A stretch of 5,776 nucleotides of DNA from an uncultured Pseudomonadota bacterium (lineage in GTDB: Bacteria; Myxococcota_A; UBA9042; CAIXZC01). Of this stretch, positions 1 to 5,451 are shown one piece after another. The DNA lies in the NCBI GenBank assembly GCA_937884235.1, contig CALGBT010000030.1, positions 1 through 5,776 on the forward strand. Direction: 5' to 3'. A program made the translations under genes and the position numbers. The notes under the pieces were generated by a model. The model was not told the DNA's origin. It made no database searches and saw nothing but the letters and a program-made list of their open reading frames with translations. Each line of letters starts with the position of its first letter. Positions within the stretch are counted from its first letter, which is position 1.

Positions 1-78
1 ACCTGATTTGGCATGGCAGCACAACGGCTCTTTCTCCCCGTGGGAGAACCCCGGCGAAGCCGGGAAGAGGGCATCATG
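1..78 (+). repeat. Structured direct repeat, copy 1 (5' side of the DUF559 gene)
   Basis: This stretch recurs at 591-668 with 76 of 78 bases identical, differing only at positions 14 (t/c) and 57 (a/c). It can fold into two perfect hairpins: TTCTCCC (32-38) with GGGAGAA (42-48), and CCCGGC (50-55) with GCCGGG (59-64). An outer stem of CTCT (28-31) with AGAG (66-69) encloses both. The position 57 change falls in the three-base loop of the second hairpin, so the fold is kept. The window starts at this copy, so its true left end is unknown. It resembles REP/MITE-like intergenic repeats, but the family is not recognised. Confidence 0.85.
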
Positions 79-165
79 GCGAGAAAATCCGCCCAAGAAC
101 GTGTCATCACACCTCGAACCACCGATATAGAGAGTGACTCTGCTTTCTACCAATCGGAGGAGATG

Positions 166-525
166 ATGGACAACACAGCTAGGGCAAAGGAACTTCGGCG
201 ACACGCTACTGAATCAGAGAGAGTCCTCTGGAGTCGGTTGCGGGCAAGGCGTGCAGGGGGCTTCAAGTTTCGCAGGCAACACCCAATGGGCAATTTCATT
301 GCTGACTTCGCTTGCCTGAGTGAGCGCCTCATCATTGAGGTGGACGGACCGGGCCATTCGAAACGCGGTGGTGAAGACGCTGCGCGCGATTCATGGTTTC
401 AAGCACAAGGATTTCGCGTCTTGCGATTCAGCGATGAAGAGGTTCTGCGAGCTACTGCCCTAGTGCTCGAGAGAATCCTGAGGTGCTGCGAGATGCCTGA
501 AGGGAAGACGTCCCCCGCCCCATGA
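166..525 (+). CDS. DUF559 domain protein, Vsr-like endonuclease fold
   Basis: This gene encodes a 119-residue protein consisting almost entirely of a DUF559 domain, a family related to the very-short-patch-repair endonuclease and the PD-(D/E)XK nuclease fold. The N-terminal helix has the family pattern (AKELRRHATESERVLWSRLR, residues 7-26). FRRQHPMGNFIADF (35-48) supplies the conserved aspartate D47, LIIEVDGPGH (55-64) supplies E58, D60 and H64, and the end strand is GFRVLRF (82-88). The substrate is unknown and nuclease activity is inferred from the family. The start was chosen because GGAGG at 156-160 lies five bases upstream of ATG 166 and the domain begins right after it. ATG 163 is two bases from that site. 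The open frame also runs back to ATG 76 and ATG 13, but the latter is inside the repeat and would encode repeat sequence. The gene is less GC-rich than the his genes and is bracketed by repeats, which suggests a mobile or spreading unit unrelated to histidine synthesis. Confidence 0.82.
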   Translation: MDNTARAKELRRHATESERVLWSRLRARRAGGFKFRRQHPMGNFIADFACLSERLIIEVDGPGHSKRGGEDAARDSWFQAQGFRVLRFSDEEVLRATALVLERILRCCEMPEGKTSPAP

Positions 526-534
526 TGCCCCCCT

Positions 535-570
535 CGGCCCGCGCGGCGGGCCGGTCCCCCCACGGGGGGA
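535..570. other. Two adjacent GC-rich hairpins after the DUF559 gene
   Basis: Ten bases after the DUF559 stop codon there is a perfect inverted repeat, CGGCCCGC (535-542) with GCGGGCCG (546-553), loop GCG. Immediately after it comes TCCCCCC (555-561) with GGGGGGA (564-570). Neither is followed by a T-run, so they are not standard intrinsic terminators in either direction. They could still block transcription, protect the 3' end, or belong to the repeat-bounded unit. The second has the same C-run / ACG / G-run character as the first hairpin of the flanking repeats. Confidence 0.6.
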
Positions 571-590
571 CGCGCGTGCTCGCCCCCCGC

Positions 591-668
591 ACCTGATTTG
601 GCACGGCAGCACAACGGCTCTTTCTCCCCGTGGGAGAACCCCGGCGCAGCCGGGAAGAGGGCATCATG
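591..668 (+). repeat. Structured direct repeat, copy 2 (between DUF559 unit and his promoter)
   Basis: This is the second copy of the 1-78 repeat, at an offset of exactly 590 bases and in the same orientation. Its hairpins lie at 622-638 and 640-654, with an outer stem 618-621/656-659. The second loop is GCA instead of GAA, so pairing is preserved. Similarity stops right after ATG at 666-668. Here no DUF559 gene follows. Instead the sequence passes into the his promoter region, with the -35 box 24 bases further on. Thus bases 1-590 look like one repeat-plus-nuclease unit and 591-668 the closing repeat. Confidence 0.85.
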
Positions 669-692
669 TCAAGTAGCCCGGCACATTTCCAG

Positions 693-721
693 TTGACAAC
701 TCGCATTGCCAAACGCACACT
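693..721 (+). promoter_or_regulatory. Probable sigma-70-type promoter of the his operon
   Basis: A perfect TTGACA lies at 693-698. With a 17-base spacer, the -10 hexamer is CACACT (716-721), which matches TATAAT at positions 2, 4 and 6 only. The predicted transcription start is near base 728, which is also the A of the leader peptide ATG. The location, just upstream of the His-rich leader and attenuator, is where the his operon promoter is expected. The -35 box is clear but the -10 box is weak, so the exact start is uncertain. Confidence 0.55.
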
Positions 722-727
722 GAGCCT

Positions 728-787
728 ATGAGTTGCGTGCGACACCATCATCATCATCATCATTATTGCGCCCCGAGGGCCGGGTGA
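728..787 (+). CDS. hisL: His operon leader peptide (seven consecutive His codons)
   Basis: The short frame encodes MSCVRHHHHHHHYCAPRAG, 19 residues, with one CAC and six CAT codons in a row at 743-763. It is followed by antiterminator and terminator structures and then hisG, the same architecture as the enterobacterial his leader, whose peptide also carries seven histidines. The peptide's role is to sense charged tRNA-His. When histidyl-tRNA is scarce the ribosome stalls in the His run and leaves 772-783 free to pair with 821-831. When it is plentiful the ribosome reaches the stop at 785-787, covers 772-783, and the terminator forms. No convincing Shine-Dalgarno sequence precedes ATG 728. The sequence is only recognisably similar to known HisL in the His run, so identification rests on context and mechanism. 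Confidence 0.88.
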   Translation: MSCVRHHHHHHHYCAPRAG

Positions 788-831
788 TGGCGTAGTCCGC
801 ATTTAGAGACGCTATCGACGCCGGCCTCGGG
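772..831 (+). promoter_or_regulatory. His attenuator: antiterminator pairing
   Basis: Bases 772-777 (CCCGAG) can pair with 826-831 (CTCGGG), and 779-783 (GCCGG) with 821-825 (CCGGC). This gives an 11-pair stem with one bulged G at 778. It uses most of the 5' arm and loop of the terminator hairpin, so the two folds exclude each other. The 5' arm lies inside the last codons of the leader peptide, 9 to 20 bases after the final His codon, so ribosome position decides which fold forms. A further possible early hairpin pairs 745-750 (CCATCA) with 785-790 (TGATGG). That one is tentative. Confidence 0.75.
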
Positions 832-846
832 CCGGCGTTGGTCTTT
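816..846 (+). terminator. His attenuator: intrinsic terminator hairpin
   Basis: ACGCCGGCC (818-826) and GGCCGGCGT (830-838) form a perfect nine-pair stem with a TCG loop. It can be extended by G817-T839 (wobble) and C816-G840. GTCTTT (841-846) follows, a short and interrupted U-tract. The location between the leader peptide and hisG, and the competition with the antiterminator, mark it as the attenuator rather than a gene-end terminator. The weak U-tract suggests it may be leaky. Confidence 0.8.
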
Positions 847-893
847 AAAGGGCCAGTGCCGCCCCGAGGTCGCCTGACAGAGTAGGAGACCAC

Positions 894-1766
894 ATGGCAC
901 CAGCCACAGACGAATCCACTATTCAACTGGCACTACCCAAAGGTCATATGCAGACCGCGGTGCTGAAGCTCCTGGCCGGGGCTGGCATTGAGGTCCGTGC
1001 CGGGGCCCGAGACTACCGCCCCACCCTTTCGTTACCGGGCTACTCGGTCAAGATGCTGCGCCCGCAGAACATTGTTGAGATGCTCCACATCGGCTCCCGT
1101 GATGTCGGCTTTGCCGGTGCGGACTGGGTGGCGGAGTTGGGAGCAGAGATTGTGGAGTTGCTCGATACCGGCCTTGACCCCGTAAGCATCGTCGCGGCCG
1201 CACCACCTTCCATTATCGCAACCGCGGACCAGGGCGGGCTCCGATTGGTGGCGTCAGAATACGAACGGCTGACCACCAGATGGATTGCGAAGCGCGGCTA
1301 CAAGGCCCGCGTCCTGCGATCTTACGGCGCGACGGAGGTCTTCCCGCCGGAAGATGCCGATTGTGTCGTCGACAACACCGCCACCGGCGATACGCTCCGC
1401 GCCAACGGCCTCGAGATCTTCGATGAGCTGATGACCTCGAGCACGAGGCTCTACGCCAGCAAACAGGCCTTTGCCAGCGCCACCAAGCGACCGGAGATGG
1501 AGAAGCTAACGCTCCTCCTCCGCTCGGTTCTGGAGGCCCGGCGTCGGGTCATGGTGGAGGTCAACGTCAGCGGGGCCGATCTGGACAAAGTCATTGCCGT
1601 TCTCCCGTGCATGCGCGAACCCACCGTCTCCCACCTGCACAAGGAGACGGGATACGCTGTCAAGGCGGCGGTACCCAGGGAATTGCTGGCCACCGTCATC
1701 CCGGAGATCCGAGCCCAGGGTGGCACCGACATCGTGGTCAGCGAGTTGGCCCAGATTGTTGTCTAG
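894..1766 (+). CDS. hisG: ATP phosphoribosyltransferase, long form (HisG)
   Basis: HisG catalyses the first step of histidine synthesis, joining ATP and PRPP to form phosphoribosyl-ATP in the cytoplasm. At 290 residues this is the long, self-sufficient form. The catalytic part runs from about residue 9 (LALPKG, 12-17) to about 210, with the PRPP-binding loop DNTATGDTLRANG at 160-172. The C-terminal regulatory domain (about 215-290, from VMVEVNVSGADLDKVI to the end) is the ACT-like domain that mediates histidine feedback inhibition in long-form enzymes, so no HisZ partner is expected. AGGAG at 884-888 lies five bases before the ATG. As the first structural gene after the attenuator, it is regulated both by attenuation and, by family analogy, by the end product. 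The hisC ribosome binding site overlaps its stop codon. Confidence 0.96.
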   Translation: MAPATDESTIQLALPKGHMQTAVLKLLAGAGIEVRAGARDYRPTLSLPGYSVKMLRPQNIVEMLHIGSRDVGFAGADWVAELGAEIVELLDTGLDPVSIVAAAPPSIIATADQGGLRLVASEYERLTTRWIAKRGYKARVLRSYGATEVFPPEDADCVVDNTATGDTLRANGLEIFDELMTSSTRLYASKQAFASATKRPEMEKLTLLLRSVLEARRRVMVEVNVSGADLDKVIAVLPCMREPTVSHLHKETGYAVKAAVPRELLATVIPEIRAQGGTDIVVSELAQIVV

Positions 1767-1774
1767 GAGGGGAG

Positions 1775-3495
1775 ATGAAGACCCACAACCAGACCCTTCA
1801 GGCAGCCAATCCGGCAGTCCGTGCCGGCCCCTATCGACCGCCGGCCCGACCTGCGCACATCGACCTGCTTCTGGACGGCAACGAGGGGATCCCCCCCGCT
1901 CTGGACCTGGCCGCAGTCCTTGGCAAGTCTGGTCCGGAGTTGCTGCGCCGCTACCCCGACACCAGCGTCCTGCAGCAGTTGCTGGCGACGCGCCACGGCC
2001 AGCCAGCAGACTGCGTTCTGCCAACAGCCGGGCCGACGATGCCATTGACCGATGCCTGCGCGTCTATGCCGGGCCGGACAACCCCATCATCCTGGCCGAC
2101 CCCACCTTCGAGATGATTCCTCGTTATGGCGAGCTTAGTGGGGCCCCCCTACGACCGGTGCCCTGGCGGAGAGGCCCCTTTCCTCGGCAAGGGTTTATTG
2201 ATGCTGCTGGGGACCAGGCTGGAGTGCTGGCGGTGGTGACTCCCAACAACCCCACGGGCGGCGTGGCCACCGCCGACGACCTCAGAGCGCTGGCGGCTGC
2301 CTGCCCGAAATGTCTCTTGCTGGTTGACCTGGCCTACGGCGATTTTGCCGACGAAGACCTCACCGCAGCGGCGCTGGAACTGCCCAACAGCGTGGTCCTG
2401 CGGTCCTTTTCCAAAGCGGGGGGATTGGCGGGCCTACGAGTTGGCTATGCCCTGTCCAGTCCATCGACCATCGCCAATTTGCGCGCTGCCGGCAATCCTT
2501 ACTCGCTCTCGGCACCTTCCATTGCCCTGGCCGAGGAAGTGCTCCGCAACTGGCCAGCTGATGCCAGCGGGTATGTGGCCGCGGCCAGAGCCGAGCGCTC
2601 TCAACTGGAAGAACTGGCAACCAGGTTGGGGCTGGCCCCCACTCCCTCGCAGGCGAATTTCATCTGTTGTGAAACCGAGCAAGCCGCATGGCTACATGCG
2701 GCTCTGGGCGCGCTGGGCATCGCCATTCGACATTTCGCCCACCGCCCGGGCTTGGAGAAGTTCCTTCGGATCACCTGTCCGGGGAGGAGTGACGAGCTGA
2801 AACGGCTCACCGACGGACTGGAAACATGCCTCCAGCCAGAGGTCATCCTCTTCGATATGGACGGGGTATTGGCCGACGTTTCCGCCAGCTATCACGAGGC
2901 GATACGCGGTGCCGCCGCGACCTGGGGCGTGGCCGTCGACGGCCCGGACATTCGTGCTGCCAAGACGGAACCCGGGGCCAATAACGACTGGGAGGTGACG
3001 CGCCGCCTGGTCTCCCGGGCGGGCATCGAGATTTCTCTGGAGCAGGCCAAAGAGCGCTTTGAAGAGCTTTACCAGGGAACTGGCAAGCAGGCCGGACTCT
3101 GGCGGACTGAGACGCTCATTCCATCCCTCGATACTCTCGCCGCACTGGCCCGCCGCCTACCCCTGGGCATCGTCACCGGTCGCCCCCGCGCTGATGCCCA
3201 ACGGTTTCTGCAGATGACCGGTACTGCGGGCTACTTCCAGGTCCTCGTCTGCATGGAAGACGCACCGCTTAAGCCCGACCCTGCCCCGGTCCTGCTAGCA
3301 CTGCAGAAGATGGGGCTCAGTCGCGCCTGGATGGTTGGTGACACCCCCGACGACCTGGTTGCCGATCGCCGGGCCGGTGTGCTGCCCCTCGGTTTCCTGT
3401 CCGGTGCCCGCGCTGAGGACCGCAGCAGATTGCAGGCTGCTGGCGCCGCGCTGGTCCTTTCAAACTTTGACGAACTTATGGAGAGACTGCCATGA
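1775..3495 (+). CDS. hisC: Histidinol-phosphate aminotransferase fused to a HAD phosphatase; frameshifted
   Basis: The N-terminal part is a PLP-dependent HisC, which converts imidazole-acetol phosphate and glutamate to histidinol phosphate (step 7). The C-terminal part is a HAD hydrolase. Start ATG 1775 follows TAGGAGGGGAG, which overlaps the hisG stop. The frame from 1775 encodes LDGNEG (34-38 region) and RYPD (59-62) and reads VLPTAG at 81-86. Homology then continues one frame over as ADDAIDR from 2032, so one base seems to be missing at 2030-2032. In the repaired 573-residue protein, PNNPTG spans about 157-162. D185 and Y188 lie in VDLAYGDF, PLP lysine K214 in RSFSKAGGLAGLRVGY, and R332 in FLRITCPG. 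These closely match E. coli HisC numbering. The HAD domain runs from about 357 to 573. The second frame happens to stay open back to 1594, but that part is out-of-frame shadow of hisG and hisC. Whether the break is real or a sequencing error is undecided. If real, the aminotransferase is inactive. Confidence 0.88.
2030..2032 (+). other. Apparent one-base deletion (frameshift) in hisC
   Basis: Codons ACA GCC GGG (2024-2032) encode TAG of the expected TAGADDAID motif in the first frame. From base 2032, GCC GAC GAT GCC ATT GAC encodes ADDAID in the second frame, using the last G twice. A run of four Gs instead of three would restore one continuous HisC. Without the repair, the first frame continues into a sequence with no HisC resemblance (PTMPLTDACASMPGR) and ends at about 2116. 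There is no canonical slippery heptamer, so programmed -1 shifting is unlikely. A homopolymer miscall or a true mutation is more likely. Confidence 0.85.
2842..3492 (+). other. HAD-superfamily (subfamily IA-like) phosphatase domain of the hisC fusion
   Basis: All four HAD motifs are present. Motif I is ILFDMDGVLAD, with nucleophile codon 2854-2856 and acid/base Asp at 2860-2862. Motif II is IVTGRP, with Thr at 3175-3177. Motif III is the Lys of LKPDP at 3271-3273. Motif IV is MVGDTPDD, with Asp at 3340-3342 and 3349-3354. A helical cap lies between motifs I and II, as in subfamily I. The sequence recalls the TIGR01548 HAD-IA group of unknown function, recognised from memory only. Attached to HisC and followed by hisB, it is a strong candidate for histidinol-phosphate phosphatase (step 8). 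It belongs to a different HAD branch from the phosphatase half of E. coli HisB, so this would be an independent recruitment. The specific substrate is an inference from context. Confidence 0.8.
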
Positions 3496-4079
3496 AGAAA
3501 CGCACAGCCACGTTGACACGCAAGACTCTGGAGACTGACATCCAGGTTACCCTGGTCCTCGATGGCTCCGGCGAAACGGAGATCAATACGGGAATTGGCT
3601 TCCTCGACCATCTCCTCACCGCCCTGTCCCGCCATGCTCGCTTCGACCTGAAGCTGCAGTGCTCCGGCGACCTGGAGGTTGACGACCACCACACCGCCGA
3701 AGATTGCGCTCTGGCCCTCGGGCAAGCCCTGGACCAGGCGCTGGGCGAGAGGCGGGGCATCGTCCGCTTCGGCTCCGCTTATGCGCCCCTTGACGAGGCG
3801 CTCTGCCGAGGGGTGGTAGACTTGTCTGGCCGCCCTTGCGCCGCCATCAACCTCGGGCTCAAACGTGAAATGCTAGGCAGCCTGGCGTGCGAGAACGTCC
3901 CCCATTTCTTCCAATCCCTCGCCTTTGCCAGCCGCAACTGCATCCACCTGACGGTGCTGGCCGGCGAAAACGACCACCACCGGGCGGAAGCCGCGGCCAA
4001 GGCTTTGGCCCTGGCATTGCGTCAGGCAGTGGCACTGGATGGCACCGATGTTGTGCCCAGTACCAAGGGAGCACTCTAA
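3492..4079 (+). CDS. hisB: Imidazoleglycerol-phosphate dehydratase, monofunctional (HisB)
   Basis: HisB removes water from imidazoleglycerol phosphate to give imidazole-acetol phosphate (step 6), using manganese bound by histidines in a large oligomer. The 195-residue length is that of the dehydratase alone, with no N-terminal phosphatase as in E. coli. Family motifs are GIGFLDHLLTALSRHARFDL (34-53), the metal-binding DDHHTAED (64-71) and DHHRAEAAAKALALALRQA (161-179), and the C-terminal STKG (190-193). The start overlaps the hisC-HAD stop as ATGA, with GGAGAG at 3480-3485 six bases upstream. This suggests translational coupling to the phosphatase-bearing gene. The gene appears intact. Confidence 0.96.
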   Translation: MKKRTATLTRKTLETDIQVTLVLDGSGETEINTGIGFLDHLLTALSRHARFDLKLQCSGDLEVDDHHTAEDCALALGQALDQALGERRGIVRFGSAYAPLDEALCRGVVDLSGRPCAAINLGLKREMLGSLACENVPHFFQSLAFASRNCIHLTVLAGENDHHRAEAAAKALALALRQAVALDGTDVVPSTKGAL

Positions 4080-4693
4080 TGGAACTCGACGTCGTGGTAG
4101 TGGCCACCGGCACCGCCAATCTGGCCTCGGTGTTGGCGGGCCTGAAGCGCAGCGGAGCAAGGCCTCGGCTGGCCAGGTCCCCCGCCGAAGTGCTCACGGC
4201 ACCGGCAGCCGTGTTGCCAGGCGTGGGTGCGCTGGGCACGGCCATGGGGAAGCTGGTGCGGGACGAAATGGTCCCCGCCCTTCAGGAGCGCATTGCCGCC
4301 GGTCTGCCGACCCTGGCCGTCTGCCTCGGTCTGCAACTGCTGGCGGAAGGTTCCGAGGAGAGTCCGGGGGTGCCCGGTCTGGGAGTGTTCCCCGGTATGG
4401 TCACCCGATACCCCGACTCAGTGCGGGTACCGCAGATGGGTTGGAACAAGATCCAGGCCGACCCCGGTTGCCAGCTATTGCAAGCAGGCTACGCCTACTT
4501 CGCCAACTCCTTTCGCCTGGAAGCTGCCCCCCCGGGGTGGATGGCCGCGTGGTGCGATTACGCCGGACCATTTGTTGCCGCCCTCGAGCGGGGCCCGGTC
4601 CTCGCCTGCCAATTCCATCCTGAGCTCTCGGGGGACTTCGGCCAGGCACTGCTCACGCGCTGGGTCGAACGGGCCCGGCAGGGAGGTGAATGA
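4079..4693 (+). CDS. hisH: Imidazole glycerol phosphate synthase, glutaminase subunit (HisH)
   Basis: HisH hydrolyses glutamine and channels ammonia to its partner HisF (step 5). This 204-residue class I glutamine amidotransferase shows the nucleophile C82 in VCLGLQLL, and H180 and E182 in QFHPELS, which complete the catalytic triad. It also has PGVGALG (47-53) and PQMGWNK (118-124). Two places differ from common HisH sequences. The start reads VATGTANLASV where D-x-G-x-GN-x-x-SV is usual, and YFANSF (140-145) has Asn143 where a His is common (YFVHS). Both may be features of a subfamily rather than damage. ATG 4079 overlaps the hisB stop as TAATG. The frame continues upstream, but only as hisB shadow. 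Its immediate neighbour is its complex partner hisF. Confidence 0.95.
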   Translation: MELDVVVVATGTANLASVLAGLKRSGARPRLARSPAEVLTAPAAVLPGVGALGTAMGKLVRDEMVPALQERIAAGLPTLAVCLGLQLLAEGSEESPGVPGLGVFPGMVTRYPDSVRVPQMGWNKIQADPGCQLLQAGYAYFANSFRLEAAPPGWMAAWCDYAGPFVAALERGPVLACQFHPELSGDFGQALLTRWVERARQGGE

Positions 4694-5451
4694 TGCTGGC
4701 AGCACGCATAATTCCCTGTCTCGATGTACGGGACGGGCGGGTCGTTAAGGGTGTTCGCTTTCATGGGCTGCGGGACGCAGGTGACCCCATTGCCCTGGCC
4801 GCCGAGTACGAGGCCCAGGGGGCTGACGAACTGATTCTGCTGGACGTCTCGGCCACTCCCGAAGGTCGCCGCACTGCTCGGGAGACAGTGGCCGCAGTGC
4901 GGGCGCAGCTCTCCATTCCGCTTTGCGTCGGTGGTGGCGTCCGGGAGGCCGATGATGCCCAGGCTCTCCTGGTGGCCGGGGCCGACAAGGTGGGCATCAA
5001 TACGGCGGCAGTTCGACGCCCGGAGTTGCTCACCGAGATCTCCGAGCGCTTCGGTCGGCAGTGCACCGTCATTGCCATCGATGCCGCCCGCAACGCTGCT
5101 GACACGGGGTGGGAGGTGGTCATCCTGTCGGGCAAAGAGCGTCTCGAGTTGGATGCCGTGGGTTGGGCCTGCCGGGCCGCGGAGCTGGGGGCCGGGGAGA
5201 TTCTGCTCACTAGCTGGGACCGCGACGGCACGCGCATTGGCTATGACCTCGATCTGTTGCGCACAGTCAGCGCGGCGGTGAATGTCCCGGTCATCGCCTC
5301 GGGAGGCGCGTCCACGCCTGAGCACTTGCTGGCAGGCCTGCAGGCCGGAGCCTCGGCGGTGCTCGCAGCATCGATCTTTCATTTTGGCGAGACCACGGTC
5401 GGTTCGCTCCGCGAATACCTGGCTCGCCACGGCGTGGAGGTAAGAAGATGA
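4693..5451 (+). CDS. hisF: Imidazole glycerol phosphate synthase, cyclase subunit (HisF)
   Basis: HisF is the TIM-barrel cyclase that uses ammonia from HisH to convert PRFAR into imidazoleglycerol phosphate and AICAR (step 5). The 252-residue protein starts LAARIIPCLDV with catalytic D11. The second catalytic D130 is in VIAIDA, and D176 is in SWDRDGT. Phosphate-binding loops are CVGGGV (78-83), VGIN (100-103) and ASGGAS. ATG 4693 was chosen over ATG 4690 because GGGAGG at 4681-4686 is then six bases away and the catalytic residues fall on the family's usual numbers 11 and 130. Starting at 4690 adds one Met. It overlaps the hisH stop as TGATG. SWDRDG has Trp where Met is common. No sign of damage is visible. 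Confidence 0.96.
   Translation: MLAARIIPCLDVRDGRVVKGVRFHGLRDAGDPIALAAEYEAQGADELILLDVSATPEGRRTARETVAAVRAQLSIPLCVGGGVREADDAQALLVAGADKVGINTAAVRRPELLTEISERFGRQCTVIAIDAARNAADTGWEVVILSGKERLELDAVGWACRAAELGAGEILLTSWDRDGTRIGYDLDLLRTVSAAVNVPVIASGGASTPEHLLAGLQAGASAVLAASIFHFGETTVGSLREYLARHGVEVRR

Noticed and set aside
102..131. Possible promoter for the DUF559 gene with TATAGA at 126-131
   Set aside because: No acceptable -35 element lies at 16-18 bases upstream, so the single weak hexamer is not enough support.
13..165. N-terminal extension of the DUF559 protein from ATG 13 or ATG 76
   Set aside because: Bases 13-78 belong to the repeat, which also exists without a following gene. The family domain begins just after ATG 166, which has a GGAGG five bases upstream. 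A start at 76 cannot be fully excluded.
1..668. CRISPR array or tandem repeat array
   Set aside because: Only two repeat copies are present, 590 bases apart with a gene between them, so there is no repeat-spacer periodicity.
746..763. CAT trinucleotide microsatellite with no coding meaning
   Set aside because: The repeat sits in frame inside a short ORF with attenuator structures just before hisG, which explains it as the His sensor run.
788..893. T-box or metabolite riboswitch controlling hisG
   Set aside because: No T-box consensus or known riboswitch core was seen. The His-codon leader with competing hairpins fully explains the region.
1594..2031. Long open frame continuous with the hisC/HAD frame, giving a 633-residue protein starting inside hisG
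   Set aside because: The part before 2032 has no HisC resemblance and overlaps hisG. The real HisC N-terminus lies in the other frame from ATG 1775, with a strong ribosome binding site. The open stretch is a by-product of high GC.
2024..2041. Programmed -1 ribosomal frameshift in hisC
   Set aside because: No X_XXY_YYZ slippery heptamer is present, and I saw no clear stimulatory Shine-Dalgarno or pseudoknot. HisC is not known for frameshift expression. A lost base is the simpler explanation.
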